Source: Bombus terrestris (taxonomy: Eukaryota > Arthropoda > Insecta > Hymenoptera > Apidae). From it: DNA of 64,000 bases. This document shows positions 49,541 to 60,927 of the stretch, one piece after another. How positions within the stretch are numbered: the first letter of the stretch is position 1; each line of letters starts with the position of its first letter. The stretch is from positions 7,924,501 through 7,988,500 of the forward strand of contig NC_063275.1 in NCBI RefSeq assembly GCF_910591885.1. Reading direction: 5' to 3'. The notes under the pieces were generated by a model. That model was not told where the DNA came from. It saw only the letters and a list, made by a program, of their open reading frames with translations, and searched no databases. Position numbers and translations under genes: made by a program.

Positions 49541-51425
49541 TTAATACTTTGTTTATGAAAATTGGAATGTACTAAATAGAAATTGAAGATGCTCAAGTAT
49601 TCTGTTGTACTGCTAGAGAGATAACGTGGATAAAGATAGTTTTGCAGAAGATATAGCCCATAAATATCTTATCATGATGATCGTTCGATGAACGTTAGAA
49701 AGTTTATATGCCTATTTTACATTTGTTTTAATAAGAAAAGAAACTTTTCGTAATTACAGTGATAACATCCAAAACAAATAGCAAAATGCTATAAATAAAA
49801 GTCATAAAATTATTTAATCAATTAATTATTCATTATATGTCATAGTGATAAACGTAAGTGTTTAATGAAACTATCTTTGGCATTAATTACGTCTTTGAGG
49901 CAACTATCCATACTATATATTCATTTTCTACCAAGTATGTGCTTACAAGTAACGTAACTTGCGTAGCTTTATATAAACTTTCAAATAAATTTTAAATTTT
50001 ATCTACAATTGTAATAGTCGTATCTCTCATTGAGTATGCTAATGGTAGTAGAATCACTATACTCGTATATCAACAAGAGTTTCTCCGTATTTCCCTCAAG
50101 CTTAAAACAATTTGTAATTGTATAAAATCTTGATTGAGCCAAAAAATCAATAGGGTTAACGGTTTCAATAAGGTTTTTATGGAAACTTTTCCCTCTTTGA
50201 TAATTTCAAATGATTCAAGCGATCGATAACCATTGAAAGTTTCTCAAGGTAATCGCGCCTGGTGTTTGCTACGATTGTAATATCCGATAGTTTAATATTT
50301 TACACGACAAATTCCATAACGTGGATTTCTTAGGAGTAAACAGTTTCCAATGAATCTTGTTACGCAATCCCGATGAATAAATTACATATGGTAAAATCCA
50401 GTAGAATTTTTGTCATTGATATCATTTAAAAGTTGAAAAATAACCTTGCTGTTTAATGATAAATTTTCATATTCGTTTTCATTTATCCTTCGATCGATGA
50501 TGGGAGGTAAGGGCGTGAGATGTTGGAGAAATTAACAAAATATATGCAATATACATATATGGAAAAAAGTTGGAAGATTAAAAAGAATTTCCTCAATGAA
50601 ACTCAACGACATCCTCGAAACCGAACCGATCATCTTTCGTTGCTAGCTTTCCAGTTGTCACGAATTCGTTCTTGAAGGACATCCTCTTACTCAAGATTAC
50701 CAAACATACGATTGCCTTAAAACGATTGCGCGTAGGAAAAATTCCAATTCGTGGAAAGCGACACATTGATTATTGCATCATATAAACGTAGCAGCGTAAC
50801 TACTACGATAGATCGTTACTGATTCATAATATGTTCATTCGCTAGTCCTTATTAATTTTACAACACCAATCTCATTCGCAATGTTCCTCTAGTATAACAC
50901 AAAATGTTCGTCTTCCTTCACATTTCTACTTTTATGATTTATGATATATTGAACACATAACTTTAGTTACTAGTTTCATACGTATATTACTTGGGTATTA
51001 ATAGGTGACTAAATATATTATTTGAGACAAATGAAATCTTTGTTAATCGAAAAAGCTACATATTTATGTTTAATGGCGTAAAACATCCTCAAAAATGATT
51101 CTACTTTCTGAAAAAAGGATCTACAGGATTATGATAAATATCTATACATATTATATGTAATCAATAGTTGAATTATTTCTAGTCAAATACTTAGATTACA
51201 ATGAAATTTTTATTCATTTTATTCGATATACTTTCTCCTATGAGTCCACCTTCTAAAAAACTATGATATAATAATATACATGTATCCACAATATACAAAA
51301 ATTTTGGAGATTAAGGTAAAGGAATGTAAGAATAAGGAGCATTTTTTAAGCATTTCAAATTAGGGTAGACTTATTTTAATTTCAATTCTAAAAATTATTC
51401 TGGAGAGTAACAATACCTGATTGTC

Positions 51426-51464
51426 AAAAAAAAAAAAAAAAAATAAATAAATAAATAAATAAAA
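51426..51464 (+). repeat. A18 run followed by (TAAA)5
   Basis: Eighteen A residues, then five TAAA units. This is the typical tail of a 5'-truncated non-LTR retrotransposon or of a retroposed transcript, but I found no recognisable retrotransposon 3' end just upstream. A simple microsatellite is equally possible. Confidence 0.7.
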
Positions 51465-54400
51465 GGAAAAGGATTAGCATCTGTCAAAGATAGACCTCAG
51501 TCTGAGTATACTGTAATGAAGTATTGTTCGTAGGAAAAGATTGGAAACTCTTCTAGGAGACCACGTAACACTACGCTACTTGGCATACGTAGTAGAATGA
51601 GACTGTGCAGGACTTGCCATCTACTAGAATTACACGTGAATGATATACGAACCTGATGAGCGTTTCTGTGAGACGTTCTGCATACTCGAAGAGGTACAGC
51701 TATAATACCTAAATATTCTTAACGTGAAAACATATAATCTACATTACAATGATTCCTCTGTGATAGAAGACGTCTTGATTTATATCGGTCTTCATTAACT
51801 GTGGAGTGAATGTAAAAAGTATACCGCTACGTAAAATGTTTTTTTCATTTCTTAGGTCTTGTGTACCGTAGTAATTATACGCAATATAATTAATAGTATA
51901 CAATTGCAAGCTGTTCACTCAGAGAATTTTGAAGAAACTCAGACAAGCCATTAGGTAAATAAATATATAATATAAAATTGTATCAATTTTTTTAAATTTA
52001 AAATAATAAAATTAGGCCTTTACTTTTATGAAAGTAAGTTTTTTAATCAAAGTAGTGTATCATTAGGCTTATAATACTTTTGTTATGCAGATATAATGTT
52101 TATGTAATACTATTCTTTAAGAACATTGTTGCTTTGGACTTCATAAAATGTTTGCAGGTTTACGTTTTAAAACTGATGACTAGAAGATTAGCTATGACTA
52201 GAAGAAAATTTAAAAAATTCACAAGTAATAGCTTCCTTAGTAACATTACTTTCAAAAACAATATAAACATATTCGTTACTAGCGCTGCATGTTATGTGCA
52301 TGTGACGCTTGAAAATTAATCTAAGCTGTGAAATAAATGAATACATAACTGACATGCTTTCTTAAATTAATTAAGTTATTGACTTAATAAAAGTATGTTA
52401 TATAAGAAACAACATATGATGCATGAGGAATAAAAATAATTTTAGATGATGTTCTCTTCGAATCCATTGTATTAGCGAACATATTGATATCATATGCAAA
52501 TTTTGCTTATTTTGTATAAAATGGCTAATTCTACTATAATATTACGAATTGAAGACGAAACCATACCTTCGATCATTATTAAAAAAAAAACAAAACTTAA
52601 GAGTACAAAATCAACATTCAATTTCATGTAAACTGTCTACGCTATAGACAATACATTTTTTGGCATAATTTACTCAAGTGTAAAGAAGAATTTGAAGCGT
52701 TCAAATATAGTACGTATTCCATATGTTGTTATTTGTTAGCATAATTTTGTCCATTCCATGATTGCATCATAATCTAGGTTTTTAGATATATGAATGTAAA
52801 TGTTAGTTAATAAAAAAATTTATTGAATAAATTATATGTGTATTTCGTTCATAAAAAAATGTGTGAGAAAATATAGATCAAGTTAGAATCTAAATTTGTG
52901 TAGTATTACAAAATAAAATACAGAAATTGTAGTTTTAGTCGGCTTAATTAGTACTGTTTTTGAATATTTAATATACGTACATAAAAAATCTATTTTCTGT
53001 ATCTTCAGCAAAATTGAGCGAGTATGGAATAGATAATTCTTGTCAAAGAAAAACGACGACGGTTTGTTACGTATAAAATATGAACAAGGATACGAAATCT
53101 TAAACCTATCTTATCTTAATATGCATTTTGTTTGTTTTACAAAATTGCATATAGAAAAGGTATTATTTAATTTAAAATATCATCTCGATTGCTCATCATA
53201 ATTAACTTTATTTTATACACGAGCATTCACGATATGTGTAACTACAATTTTCATACTATTTTGTCAAAAAGATATGTCACATACGTTCTGTAAAATTATA
53301 GCGTTTATAATATAATTTTATCTCTTCGTTTCTTCTTTTTGTTTTAATCGCTGTGCGTCTGATTTGAAATTATCGTCCACAGTGATGAAGAGGAATCAGG
53401 CCAGGCGTTAGGTCGAATTTAAGAAAAAAAGAAAGTCACCCGAGTATTTTGTCTATCAAAACGTTCTTATCGCAACGGATGGAAGATTCGTGAAACTGGG
53501 AATCGGACGAACTCCTGCCATGCTTGCGTATGTTTGAATAAAACGTGTACGCGTAGCTAGCCGATACTGTTTTTATCTGTCTAAACCTCGTTAAAAGCAT
53601 TTCTTGCTCCCCTCTGACCGGAGTATTAACTCAAGTGCATGGAGGTTCGTTCGTCAAACAAAAATATGTCAAAAATATAAACAAGATTAACAAACCGATT
53701 TCGTTGACGTATTATCGTTTAAATTTTTGCGTTTATTATCGACGATATTTGCAAGGTAACTTCGCGTAGACAAAAAGGGAAATTAATGTAGCTGCGTTAT
53801 TTAAGCAAATTTTCGATCGAATCATATTTCTCTATTAAAAATTTTCTATTTTTAGAAAAGTTGTAGAAAAATGTAATTCGTTAAATTTGAGGATATTATT
53901 ATTATTGGTATATTTTTCTTAATCTTCTTACGAGACGACGGGCGATTTAAGAATAATATTAATATATAAAACAGTACACGCTATAATACATCCAAAATAT
54001 GAAAAGACACTTTGAAAGCTATAGTAAATATAATTAATCGTATTTTTTTTAATGGCATATGTAGTTATATTTATAATGGAATCTCAAATACCAATAAGTT
54101 TCAGTGATGTCAAAAAAGTTATAAGAATCCAGTTATTTTCTTAAATTATGTCTTGGTACAATTGTACCATTAATTTTATGAGAGTGAAACAATAAATATC
54201 TTTTTCCCGCATCAAACAAAACCTAGATTGAAACGTAAAAAGTTTGAACTGCAGCAAGGTTCAACGATTTCGAAGAAATGCAGAAGACACGTCACTGACG
54301 GCAATCGGTCGCCCATATTTTGCATATTATGTGGCGAAGCAACTGTACAAATATCGTAACACGTTGAAATTTCAATGCCTGTGCCCGGTTATTCTTATCA

Positions 54401-56346
54401 TACAGCGATCTTGTTTGTTAGAAGATATAATAATTTATAATGGTCTGATAAACATTGATTCTATCAATTAAAACTATGCTTGCTATCTTAATTCAACGCC
54501 TGTCGAATTCATTATGAATGATATGTATTTTGCATATGTAATTATATATATATCGTTGTAAATAATGTCGTTTTTCTATCGGCGAACTATACGAATTCTT
54601 TTCTCTTTAAGCTTTTCATCTTAATGCATAAATATTGCGAAAATAATACTCGATGCTATAGGAGAAGATAGTAATATGTACAGAACCCCGTAAATATTGG
54701 AACTGTTGAAACTTCATAATAAAAAGAGTATATATTTTAAGGGACATATATTGTACGAGTACATGCAATTTAAATATATAACGAAATAAAAGTGAAAGCA
54801 AATAAATTTCAAGCATTCTTAGTTCCGTGTCATAATTTCAGATATTTACATCATCTTCAAAGGCTTTTTAATTTCTCTGAATATTAGTCGTTTCTAAATA
54901 TTTAATATTAGGCAGCAGTCGTGGCATATGGCAATATTGTGATAGTAATAAGATGCGTGAATTTATTTAACTATAAATATTAAATATTGAATATAAATAC
55001 ATATAGTAAACAGAAATAAAACCTAGGTTTGATGATAATTTGGAATCCTGAATGAAAGAAATATGGAATTCAGTATCAAGAAGAACTTTCATTTCATTCA
55101 GACACAACAGTCTTTCTGAATAATTCCGTTCTCTCGGAGCAAGACGATGAGTTAAGAGTATTAGAAAGGATATTGTTAACATATTTTATTCACTTTTATG
55201 AGATATGGATTTTATGTCAATCGGATACATTATGAGCTCAAAACGAACGTGGAAATAAATATTATTATATTCATACATGCATATAATTAGTATGTTTTGC
55301 AAATAATATTATCTTTCTTTCCTCAGTTACTTTTTATTTCACTGAAGATTTTCAGTTATTTAGACATAACAAAGAAAAAAAACAAGTACTAGATAAAAGT
55401 AATACATATATAGTTTTAGTTAATTAGTTGATTAATTTCTGAAGAATCGCCTGCAAAAGATAACAATATACCATATTAGCACCTTTTCTATACAATATTT
55501 GAAAATTGTTCGAGTGTTATTGTCATATAGCTATTATACGAAAAATGACAGTGTCTAATTCATGAAAATAATTGCAGAGGAATATTGCGAATCAGCCATA
55601 TGGATGAATTTCATCATGTTTAAGAAATGCGCCGATATTTAACGATTATCTCAAACGTTTCGAGATTTCCTCGGTCAACGGTCATGAAGCGAGGTAATTG
55701 CGTCAAAAGGATATAATATTATAATATACATAAGGGTATAATAATGTGTAACTAAACACTTATCTAAGTTATGCAAACCTGCGTTATTCTCGATACAGTG
55801 TAAACGTAGGAAATACGTATTTCTCGTGTGAATGTCTTGGATATACTAAGCATCGCTTCAAAGCAGAAGAGAGAAGGGACGACGGGAATAAGAAGAATTA
55901 CGAAAGCGCAATTATAAAAATCTTAATTACAGAAAAGAACAAAAATTACCATCGATAAGGCACTTTATGAAAATGTATATAATTATATGTTTCTACGTCG
56001 ATATATCGCGAGTGTTACTACATAAATATGTTAATTATCTATTACGCGATCTGATAAGCTTGTGGTAACAAACATCTGTCGAAGATACTTCCCCTATGGT
56101 GACTTATCGTTATCAGTAACTAGGTCGTCTCGATCATTCTTTAAATTATTGAAATCAGCATTCTGAAATTTCCGTAAAAACATATACTATCAATAGGTCT
56201 TACGAAACTAACGGAAACTTAAATAAGCCTGAAAAATTAACAAGAAATTATTCAGACATTTTATAATTATCATCGTCCTTGAAACGTTTGACTATAAATA
56301 ACCCATATATTTATTATTGGAATAGAAATCTCATCAATTCGATAGA

Positions 56347-56491
56347 TTAGGTCATCCGAAAAGTTTCTTTCGTTTTATAAGGAAATATTTTGTTCTATCA
56401 AGATAAAGATTACAAAGTTCGACAGATTACGTTTCACGTATCGTTGTAAAAGACGGGTCTGTAAAAGGAAGACACTTTCCGGACAACCTAA
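56347..56491 (+). mobile_element. Short mariner-type MITE
   Basis: A 145-bp unit starts TTAGGTCATCCGAAAAGTTT and ends with the inverse of TTAGGTTGTCCGGAAAGTGT. About 20-25 bases of each end are similar with several mismatches. TTAGGTNGTCCGxAAAGTTTCTT is the style of irritans-group mariner ends. A TA follows the right end (56492-56493), but the left flank is GA, so one target base pair may have mutated. There is no coding content. It differs in sequence from the mariner derivative at 18355. Confidence 0.65.
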
Positions 56492-56847
56492 TAATAAAAT
56501 CCGGTTTTTTGTTATCTATATCTATTACGTCTCTTGTTCACTACTTTGATTAATATTTTGATCAACCTCAACACTTCTTTATAATGAATTTTTTAAAGTT
56601 TCTTATCAATTTTTTATTAACAGGATTTATGTTACAAAACATAATTATAAGTTACTATAGACATTACTGCAACTCTTGCCAATTTACAAATGAAGCAAAT
56701 TTTTAGTGTGTATAATACATATACAAATATTGGGTCGTTTGTATGACTACGAAATTACCAGAGAACAATTATATTTTTAATAATTTAGATTAATTGTCAC
56801 GTTTCGTATGGAATTATCAGATGTCCTAATATTTACAAATGCAACTG

Positions 56848-56876
56848 TACACTGTCGGCTATAAGTATTGGACAAC
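56848..56876 (+). repeat. Solitary Tc1-like end
   Basis: TACACTGTCGGCTATAAGTA followed by TTGGACAAC resembles a Tc1-like terminal sequence (TACAGTG...AAGTATT.GGACA). No opposite end was found. The fold-back element at 56885 starts eight bases later, so it may have inserted into or next to an older element. A similar string (GTACATAAGTATTGGAACA) occurs at 1031-1049. Confidence 0.35.
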
Positions 56877-56884
56877 TATTCGTT

Positions 56885-57417
56885 ATACAGGGTGAAGAGA
56901 GGTGAAGTGATTCTATGTGAAAAAATAAGAAAAGAATTTGATATAACATGTTTTTATCTGAGATTGCGATTTCGAGAAGATCAATTTTGAAGATTCTACA
57001 AGTATACTTAAATTTGGCTACTTCCAGATTGCACAAGAGTAAATAATCGACAAACGTTTAAACTATGTTTGAGAATAAGTAAAAAATGTAGAATAAAATT
57101 TCTTCATAAAATGCTTCGTTTTAAAAAAAAAAAAATAAATTTGGAAATGTATATGTACTAGACCAGTTTCTAATTAAATGTGTTTAAATTTCATTTTCTT
57201 GAAACGGAAAAATTTTATTCTATATTCTTGACTTATTTTCTTATGTTAATAATCTCTTGTTTGTGTACATATATCTAGTAGATACGTAGCCCAACTAAAG
57301 TATACTTGGAAAATTTTGAAACTCGATTTTCTCAAAAACGAAGCGTCATATGGAAAAATTTTATTCTGTATTTTTGACTTATTTTTTCACATAGTATCAC
57401 CCTCTGCCACCCTGTAT
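56885..57417. mobile_element. 533-bp fold-back DNA element
   Basis: Left end ATACAGGGTGAAGAG and right end (complement) ATACAGGGTGGCAGAG open two arms that stay similar nearly to the centre. Shared steps from each end inward are CTATGTGAAAAAATAAG, GAGAAGATCAATTTTGAA / GAGAAAATCGAGTTTCAA, CAAGTATACTTAAATTTGGC / CAAGTATACTTTAGTTGGGC followed by TAC, and AATGTAGAATAAAATTT / AATATAGAATAAAATTT. Arms are about 240 bp and the loop about 55 bp around 57125-57180. Each right-arm half also contains a direct repeat (GAATAAAATTTTTCC at two sites). There is no transposase frame. It fits a fold-back MITE. Confidence 0.75.
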
Positions 57418-57899
57418 CTATTCGAAAAGTATAGTAAATTTTATTCTGTTCAATATTTTACATTAAAAGACACAAATTGAAGACTCAAAATAATTATGAT
57501 GTAAATCAGAATACTGTTATAAAATACTGTTATAAAATATACTTTATAAAATATCGTTCTGCGTAATAAAAAATTCAGTATATTTTCTCAAATTATACAA
57601 AACGTAATTTAGTGAATTGCAAAACGAATGGAGTGGTGCTTTTAAAAGTTGATATACTAAATTCAAATATTCGAAATTTTGACTTACAGTGATGATGATT
57701 TTCAGCTCGACATGTACATTTATGACGTGAATGAACTAACAGATTTCTAATAAAATGAGTAGAATATAAGAGCAGTGGAAAGTATTGAATTTCTACTAAA
57801 TATCAGGAATGGTCACGAAGCTATTCAATACATTCTAATTCTGTAAAGATACAATAATTTCAAATTTTTCCTACATTTCGCTGATAAAATTTCGGAACA

Positions 57900-58105
57900 A
57901 CTCAACATACATATGTTTGCAATTCTAAATATCTTATAACTTCTATATATGTATATTTTGAAATTCGTTACAAATATAATCATGGTAGTCATATGTCATT
58001 ACACTACTAATGAAATTTCAAAGTATTTTGAATAATGCAAACATACTTATAAAAATTGTTATTAAGTATTCAAATACTTTCCTGAGCCGCCGTAAATGTT
58101 CGGAC
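57900..58105 (+). mobile_element. Tc1-like 3' end fragment, copy 1
   Basis: ATAATCATGGTAGTCATATG, TAATGAAATTTCAAAGTATT and the end AAATACTTTCCTGAGCCGCC followed by GTA are shared in order with 63405-63630 and 63790-63995. The complement of the end, TAC-GGCGGCTCAGGAAAGTA, is of the CAGTGGCTCAC...AAGTATT kind found at Tc1-like termini. No left end was found, so this is a 5'-truncated or solo end. The GC-rich island at 58110 starts directly after it. Confidence 0.6.
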
Positions 58106-58770
58106 TTTTGAGCGATGGTGTAGTTTGCAATCGTTTACCTCCGTTGAGATCGGAGTATGTTTCGATCCACAGTGGACCGATCTATAATTGGCTCAATCCG
58201 CGATTACAATCGCACCGCGCCGGAGATGCGTATCCACCGGTGCCAAGTTACGGATTATTTGTCAAGACTGTACATCGCTTCTATTCCGCTGGTGCGTAGT
58301 AAATACGTCGACTGCTACCGCAGTAGATACAGACAGAGAGTAGTGGACCAATCGTCGCGTGCGACGAGAGGGGCACGACCAAGCTCTCTACTCACGCTTC
58401 GCGGTCGTCGCAATTCCACCGACTCGTTCGCTTCCTCGCTCGCGCGCTGCTGGCGCGTATGCGCGTGGAAATACACGCTCCGATCGACGTAGTCGCCTGT
58501 GTATATATCAGTTCGTCTGTACATAATTATACGTTCCTCTTGTCACCGATCGCGCGCCTACGTCTCGCTCGAGTTCGCTTGCTTGGGGTCAAAGTCAACT
58601 ACGAGCTCGTTGGAGGGGAATGCGAAGACGAACTGTCCAAAGGCGCATATACGTTTCGTGAACCCGTAGACGACTTATGCGTGTTTTCTTTGAGGCATCT
58701 TTGTTCCTTTGAAAACGGAACGTTCTTTTATTTGCTTTTGATGTTGTTGGAAACGACAAATTTTTAGATA
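58106..58770. promoter_or_regulatory. GC-rich island deep in the FoxO intron, possible alternative promoter
   Basis: A sharp CpG-rich block (CTCGCGCGCTGCTGGCGCG, TCACCGATCGCGCGCC). TATATATCAGTTCGTC near 58501 combines a TA-rich step with an insect TCAGT initiator, although the two overlap rather than lie 30 bases apart. Plus-strand frames (58096-58299, 58157-58492, 58459-58767) and a minus frame (58315-58524) match no family. Its location, composition and abrupt borders resemble the FoxO 5' region at 27-28.7 kb, so a second transcription start is plausible. Confidence 0.35.
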
Positions 58771-59664
58771 AGTGAAAATCAATGTAGAAGAGTTGGTCAT
58801 TTTTAGAGAAGAAGTTGAGTTTTATTTTGAATTTTCCTAGAGCTTGTGTATACGGAACTGTTCAAGACTATCTAGAATTTAATTCATCGTTGATAAGTTT
58901 TAATTTAATTATGGTGATTACAAAAGGTATTAGCGCATACTCCCTTTTTCCTAGTGAAGCGTTTTTTATCAGGTGATACATTTCATTTTTAAAATTTAAT
59001 TACATAAAAATATTACTAAAAAGTATTACTAAGTATGTACTATCAAATGATGCGTAATTTGCTTTACTTATTTATACTTAATTAATTAGGCGAATGGTGG
59101 TAGTAATAAACGTTATAACAAACGTAACGGCGTATCAATATCTTTTTTAGCAATTGTGAATTTATTTTGGTGTATGAATAGCTCCCTATTTTTAGGTTCT
59201 TTAGTTTTTAATGAATAAAGAAGATTCCTCTAATGTGATAGAAATCTCAGGCAGTAATATTCGCATATATCTATCGCAAATTCAGCAAAGTGTCTGGAAA
59301 CGTACGAGTGTATGCTAATGGAGTTTGTTCAAACATTTGAATTTAAATGATTTGTTTTACGATTTATTTTTAATTGGAAGAGACCTTTATAACTAGTTTT
59401 GACTATGGAATTAGGAGAATTAGAAACTACGTTACGGTACATTTTAGTTACGGTAGAAAGACACTGTATGGTGCTGGTATAAGTATGTAATCGATTAATA
59501 ATCCTTTATCTTCACATTTGTATCCTACAATGGCACCTTATTCCGATACGAAAAGATCATAAAAATTGTTATGATTGAAATTGCATATAACTAATATAAG
59601 TTGTATATAGCGTGATAGTAGAAGATAGTATGATCTGTATTTATATCTACATAAAATCGTGTAA

Positions 59665-60927
59665 CAGTTTGGAATTATTATGTCCTTCGTAAAATTCAAG
59701 GATAATTATTTAGGAAGCTGTTGTCATCTTGATTTCGATGACTTTTTTAAAATGTTGTCGGGGGCATGATCCTAGACAATTTTTTTCTATGCATGTAATC
59801 ACTGCTCGATCTTAATTCCGAGATATTTACAAAAAGCTATCGGTACCACTATAGTTAATTCTGCTTATAATTGTGCATCCGTGACTATGTATGCAGTTGG
59901 TTTCCGGCCACCTCACGACGGCCGGATAAAATAACGCCTAAGGCCTCTTTTCCATTTGCGACTAGTCGTGGGGCTGCAAGTCGTGCCAAGTATCGCGGCT
60001 CAGTCGCGCGCGATGTCGAAAAAAGGTCAGCTTAAATCTTTTTAATGGAACCATATTAGTAATCTATTTATATCGACAAACTATTACTATTGGATAAAAA
60101 TATTTTTGGAGAAGCTGAGCAATATAAAATAATTAAATTTTTAGTTCTTGTCAAATATTAATAACCAACATACGTGTAGTATCAGGGTAGAAAATCATGA
60201 TTAAAGTATTAATTAAATTAATATTAAAGGTATTTTATATATTATAGTATTATGTTTAATTATAGCACTATTATTATATATCATTACTGTATAATATTAC
60301 ATAGCATTATAAGTTAATAGTATTATATAGTAAAACGTCTTCAGTGACGAGTGCTCACACTTCTAGCAGCAAAATAACGTTCAATGGCGCGTGATTGTTC
60401 TGGATATAGGTATAGCATTTATGTATTCCATATACTTTGTAGTCGTATGTGACTGATCTGTCATGGTGAGTCGCGCCTTGACTTCGTAATCGCGCGCGAC
60501 CCTTCGACGCGGCAGCACGAATGGAAATTGTGCTATATTTGACAATGGACTTCGTAGTCGCGCGACTAATAGCAAATGAAAAAGAAGCCTAACTCAAACC
60601 TAATTCTTATCATTTCTTTATAGTTTATGTAGATTTATGTAGGTTTGGGTTAGATGTCATTGAAGCCAGCAAATCAATATCAAATGGATGTACAATTACA
60701 GACAAAATTCACTGTAGTGGTATCGACATTTCTTTGCAAATGTATCTCGGAAACTGAAAGAGTCTGGCGGCAACATGCAAAGAAAAAAGTTGCTCAAAAT
60801 GTTGACTTCCGCAATATTTAAAAAAATCATCGAAATGCAAGATGGCAACAGTTTTCTACATATATAATTACCATATCTTTTTCTACAACTTGCATTTCGA
60901 ACGAATGATAATACGTGCAAAAAACTG
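59665..60927. repeat. Large inverted repeat, arms of about 220-240 bp
   Basis: The left arm (59665-59880) and the complement of the right arm (60686-60927) share, in order, CAGTTTGGAATTATTATG / CAGTTTTTTGCACGTATTAT, CTGTTGTCATCTTGATTTCG / CTGTTGCCATCTTGCATTTC, GATGACTTTTTTAAA / GATGATTTTTTTAAA, CTATGCATGT / CTTTGCATGT, CCGAGATATTTACAAA / CCGAGATACATTTGCAAA, GGTACCACTATAGTTAATT / GATACCACTACAGTGAATT and AATTGTGCATCC / AATTGTACATCC. The centre holds the PIF/Harbinger-like element at 59942-60589. The arms could be the long TIRs of an older element or an inverted duplication. Confidence 0.75.
59942..60589. mobile_element. PIF/Harbinger-like non-autonomous element
   Basis: The 648-bp unit starts GGCCTCTTTTCCATTTGCGA and ends with the inverse of GGCTTCTTTTTCATTTGCTA. 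The terminal inverted repeats are 27 bp with four mismatches and both continue into TAGTCG. A TAA trinucleotide flanks both sides (59939-59941 and 60590-60592), the 3-bp target duplication of the PIF/Harbinger superfamily. The subterminal parts are unusually GC-rich, with CGCGCG steps (AGTCGCGCGCGATG, AATCGCGCGCGACC, TAGTCGCGCGACTA), possible transposase-binding repeats. The AT-rich middle has no transposase frame. Confidence 0.82.
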
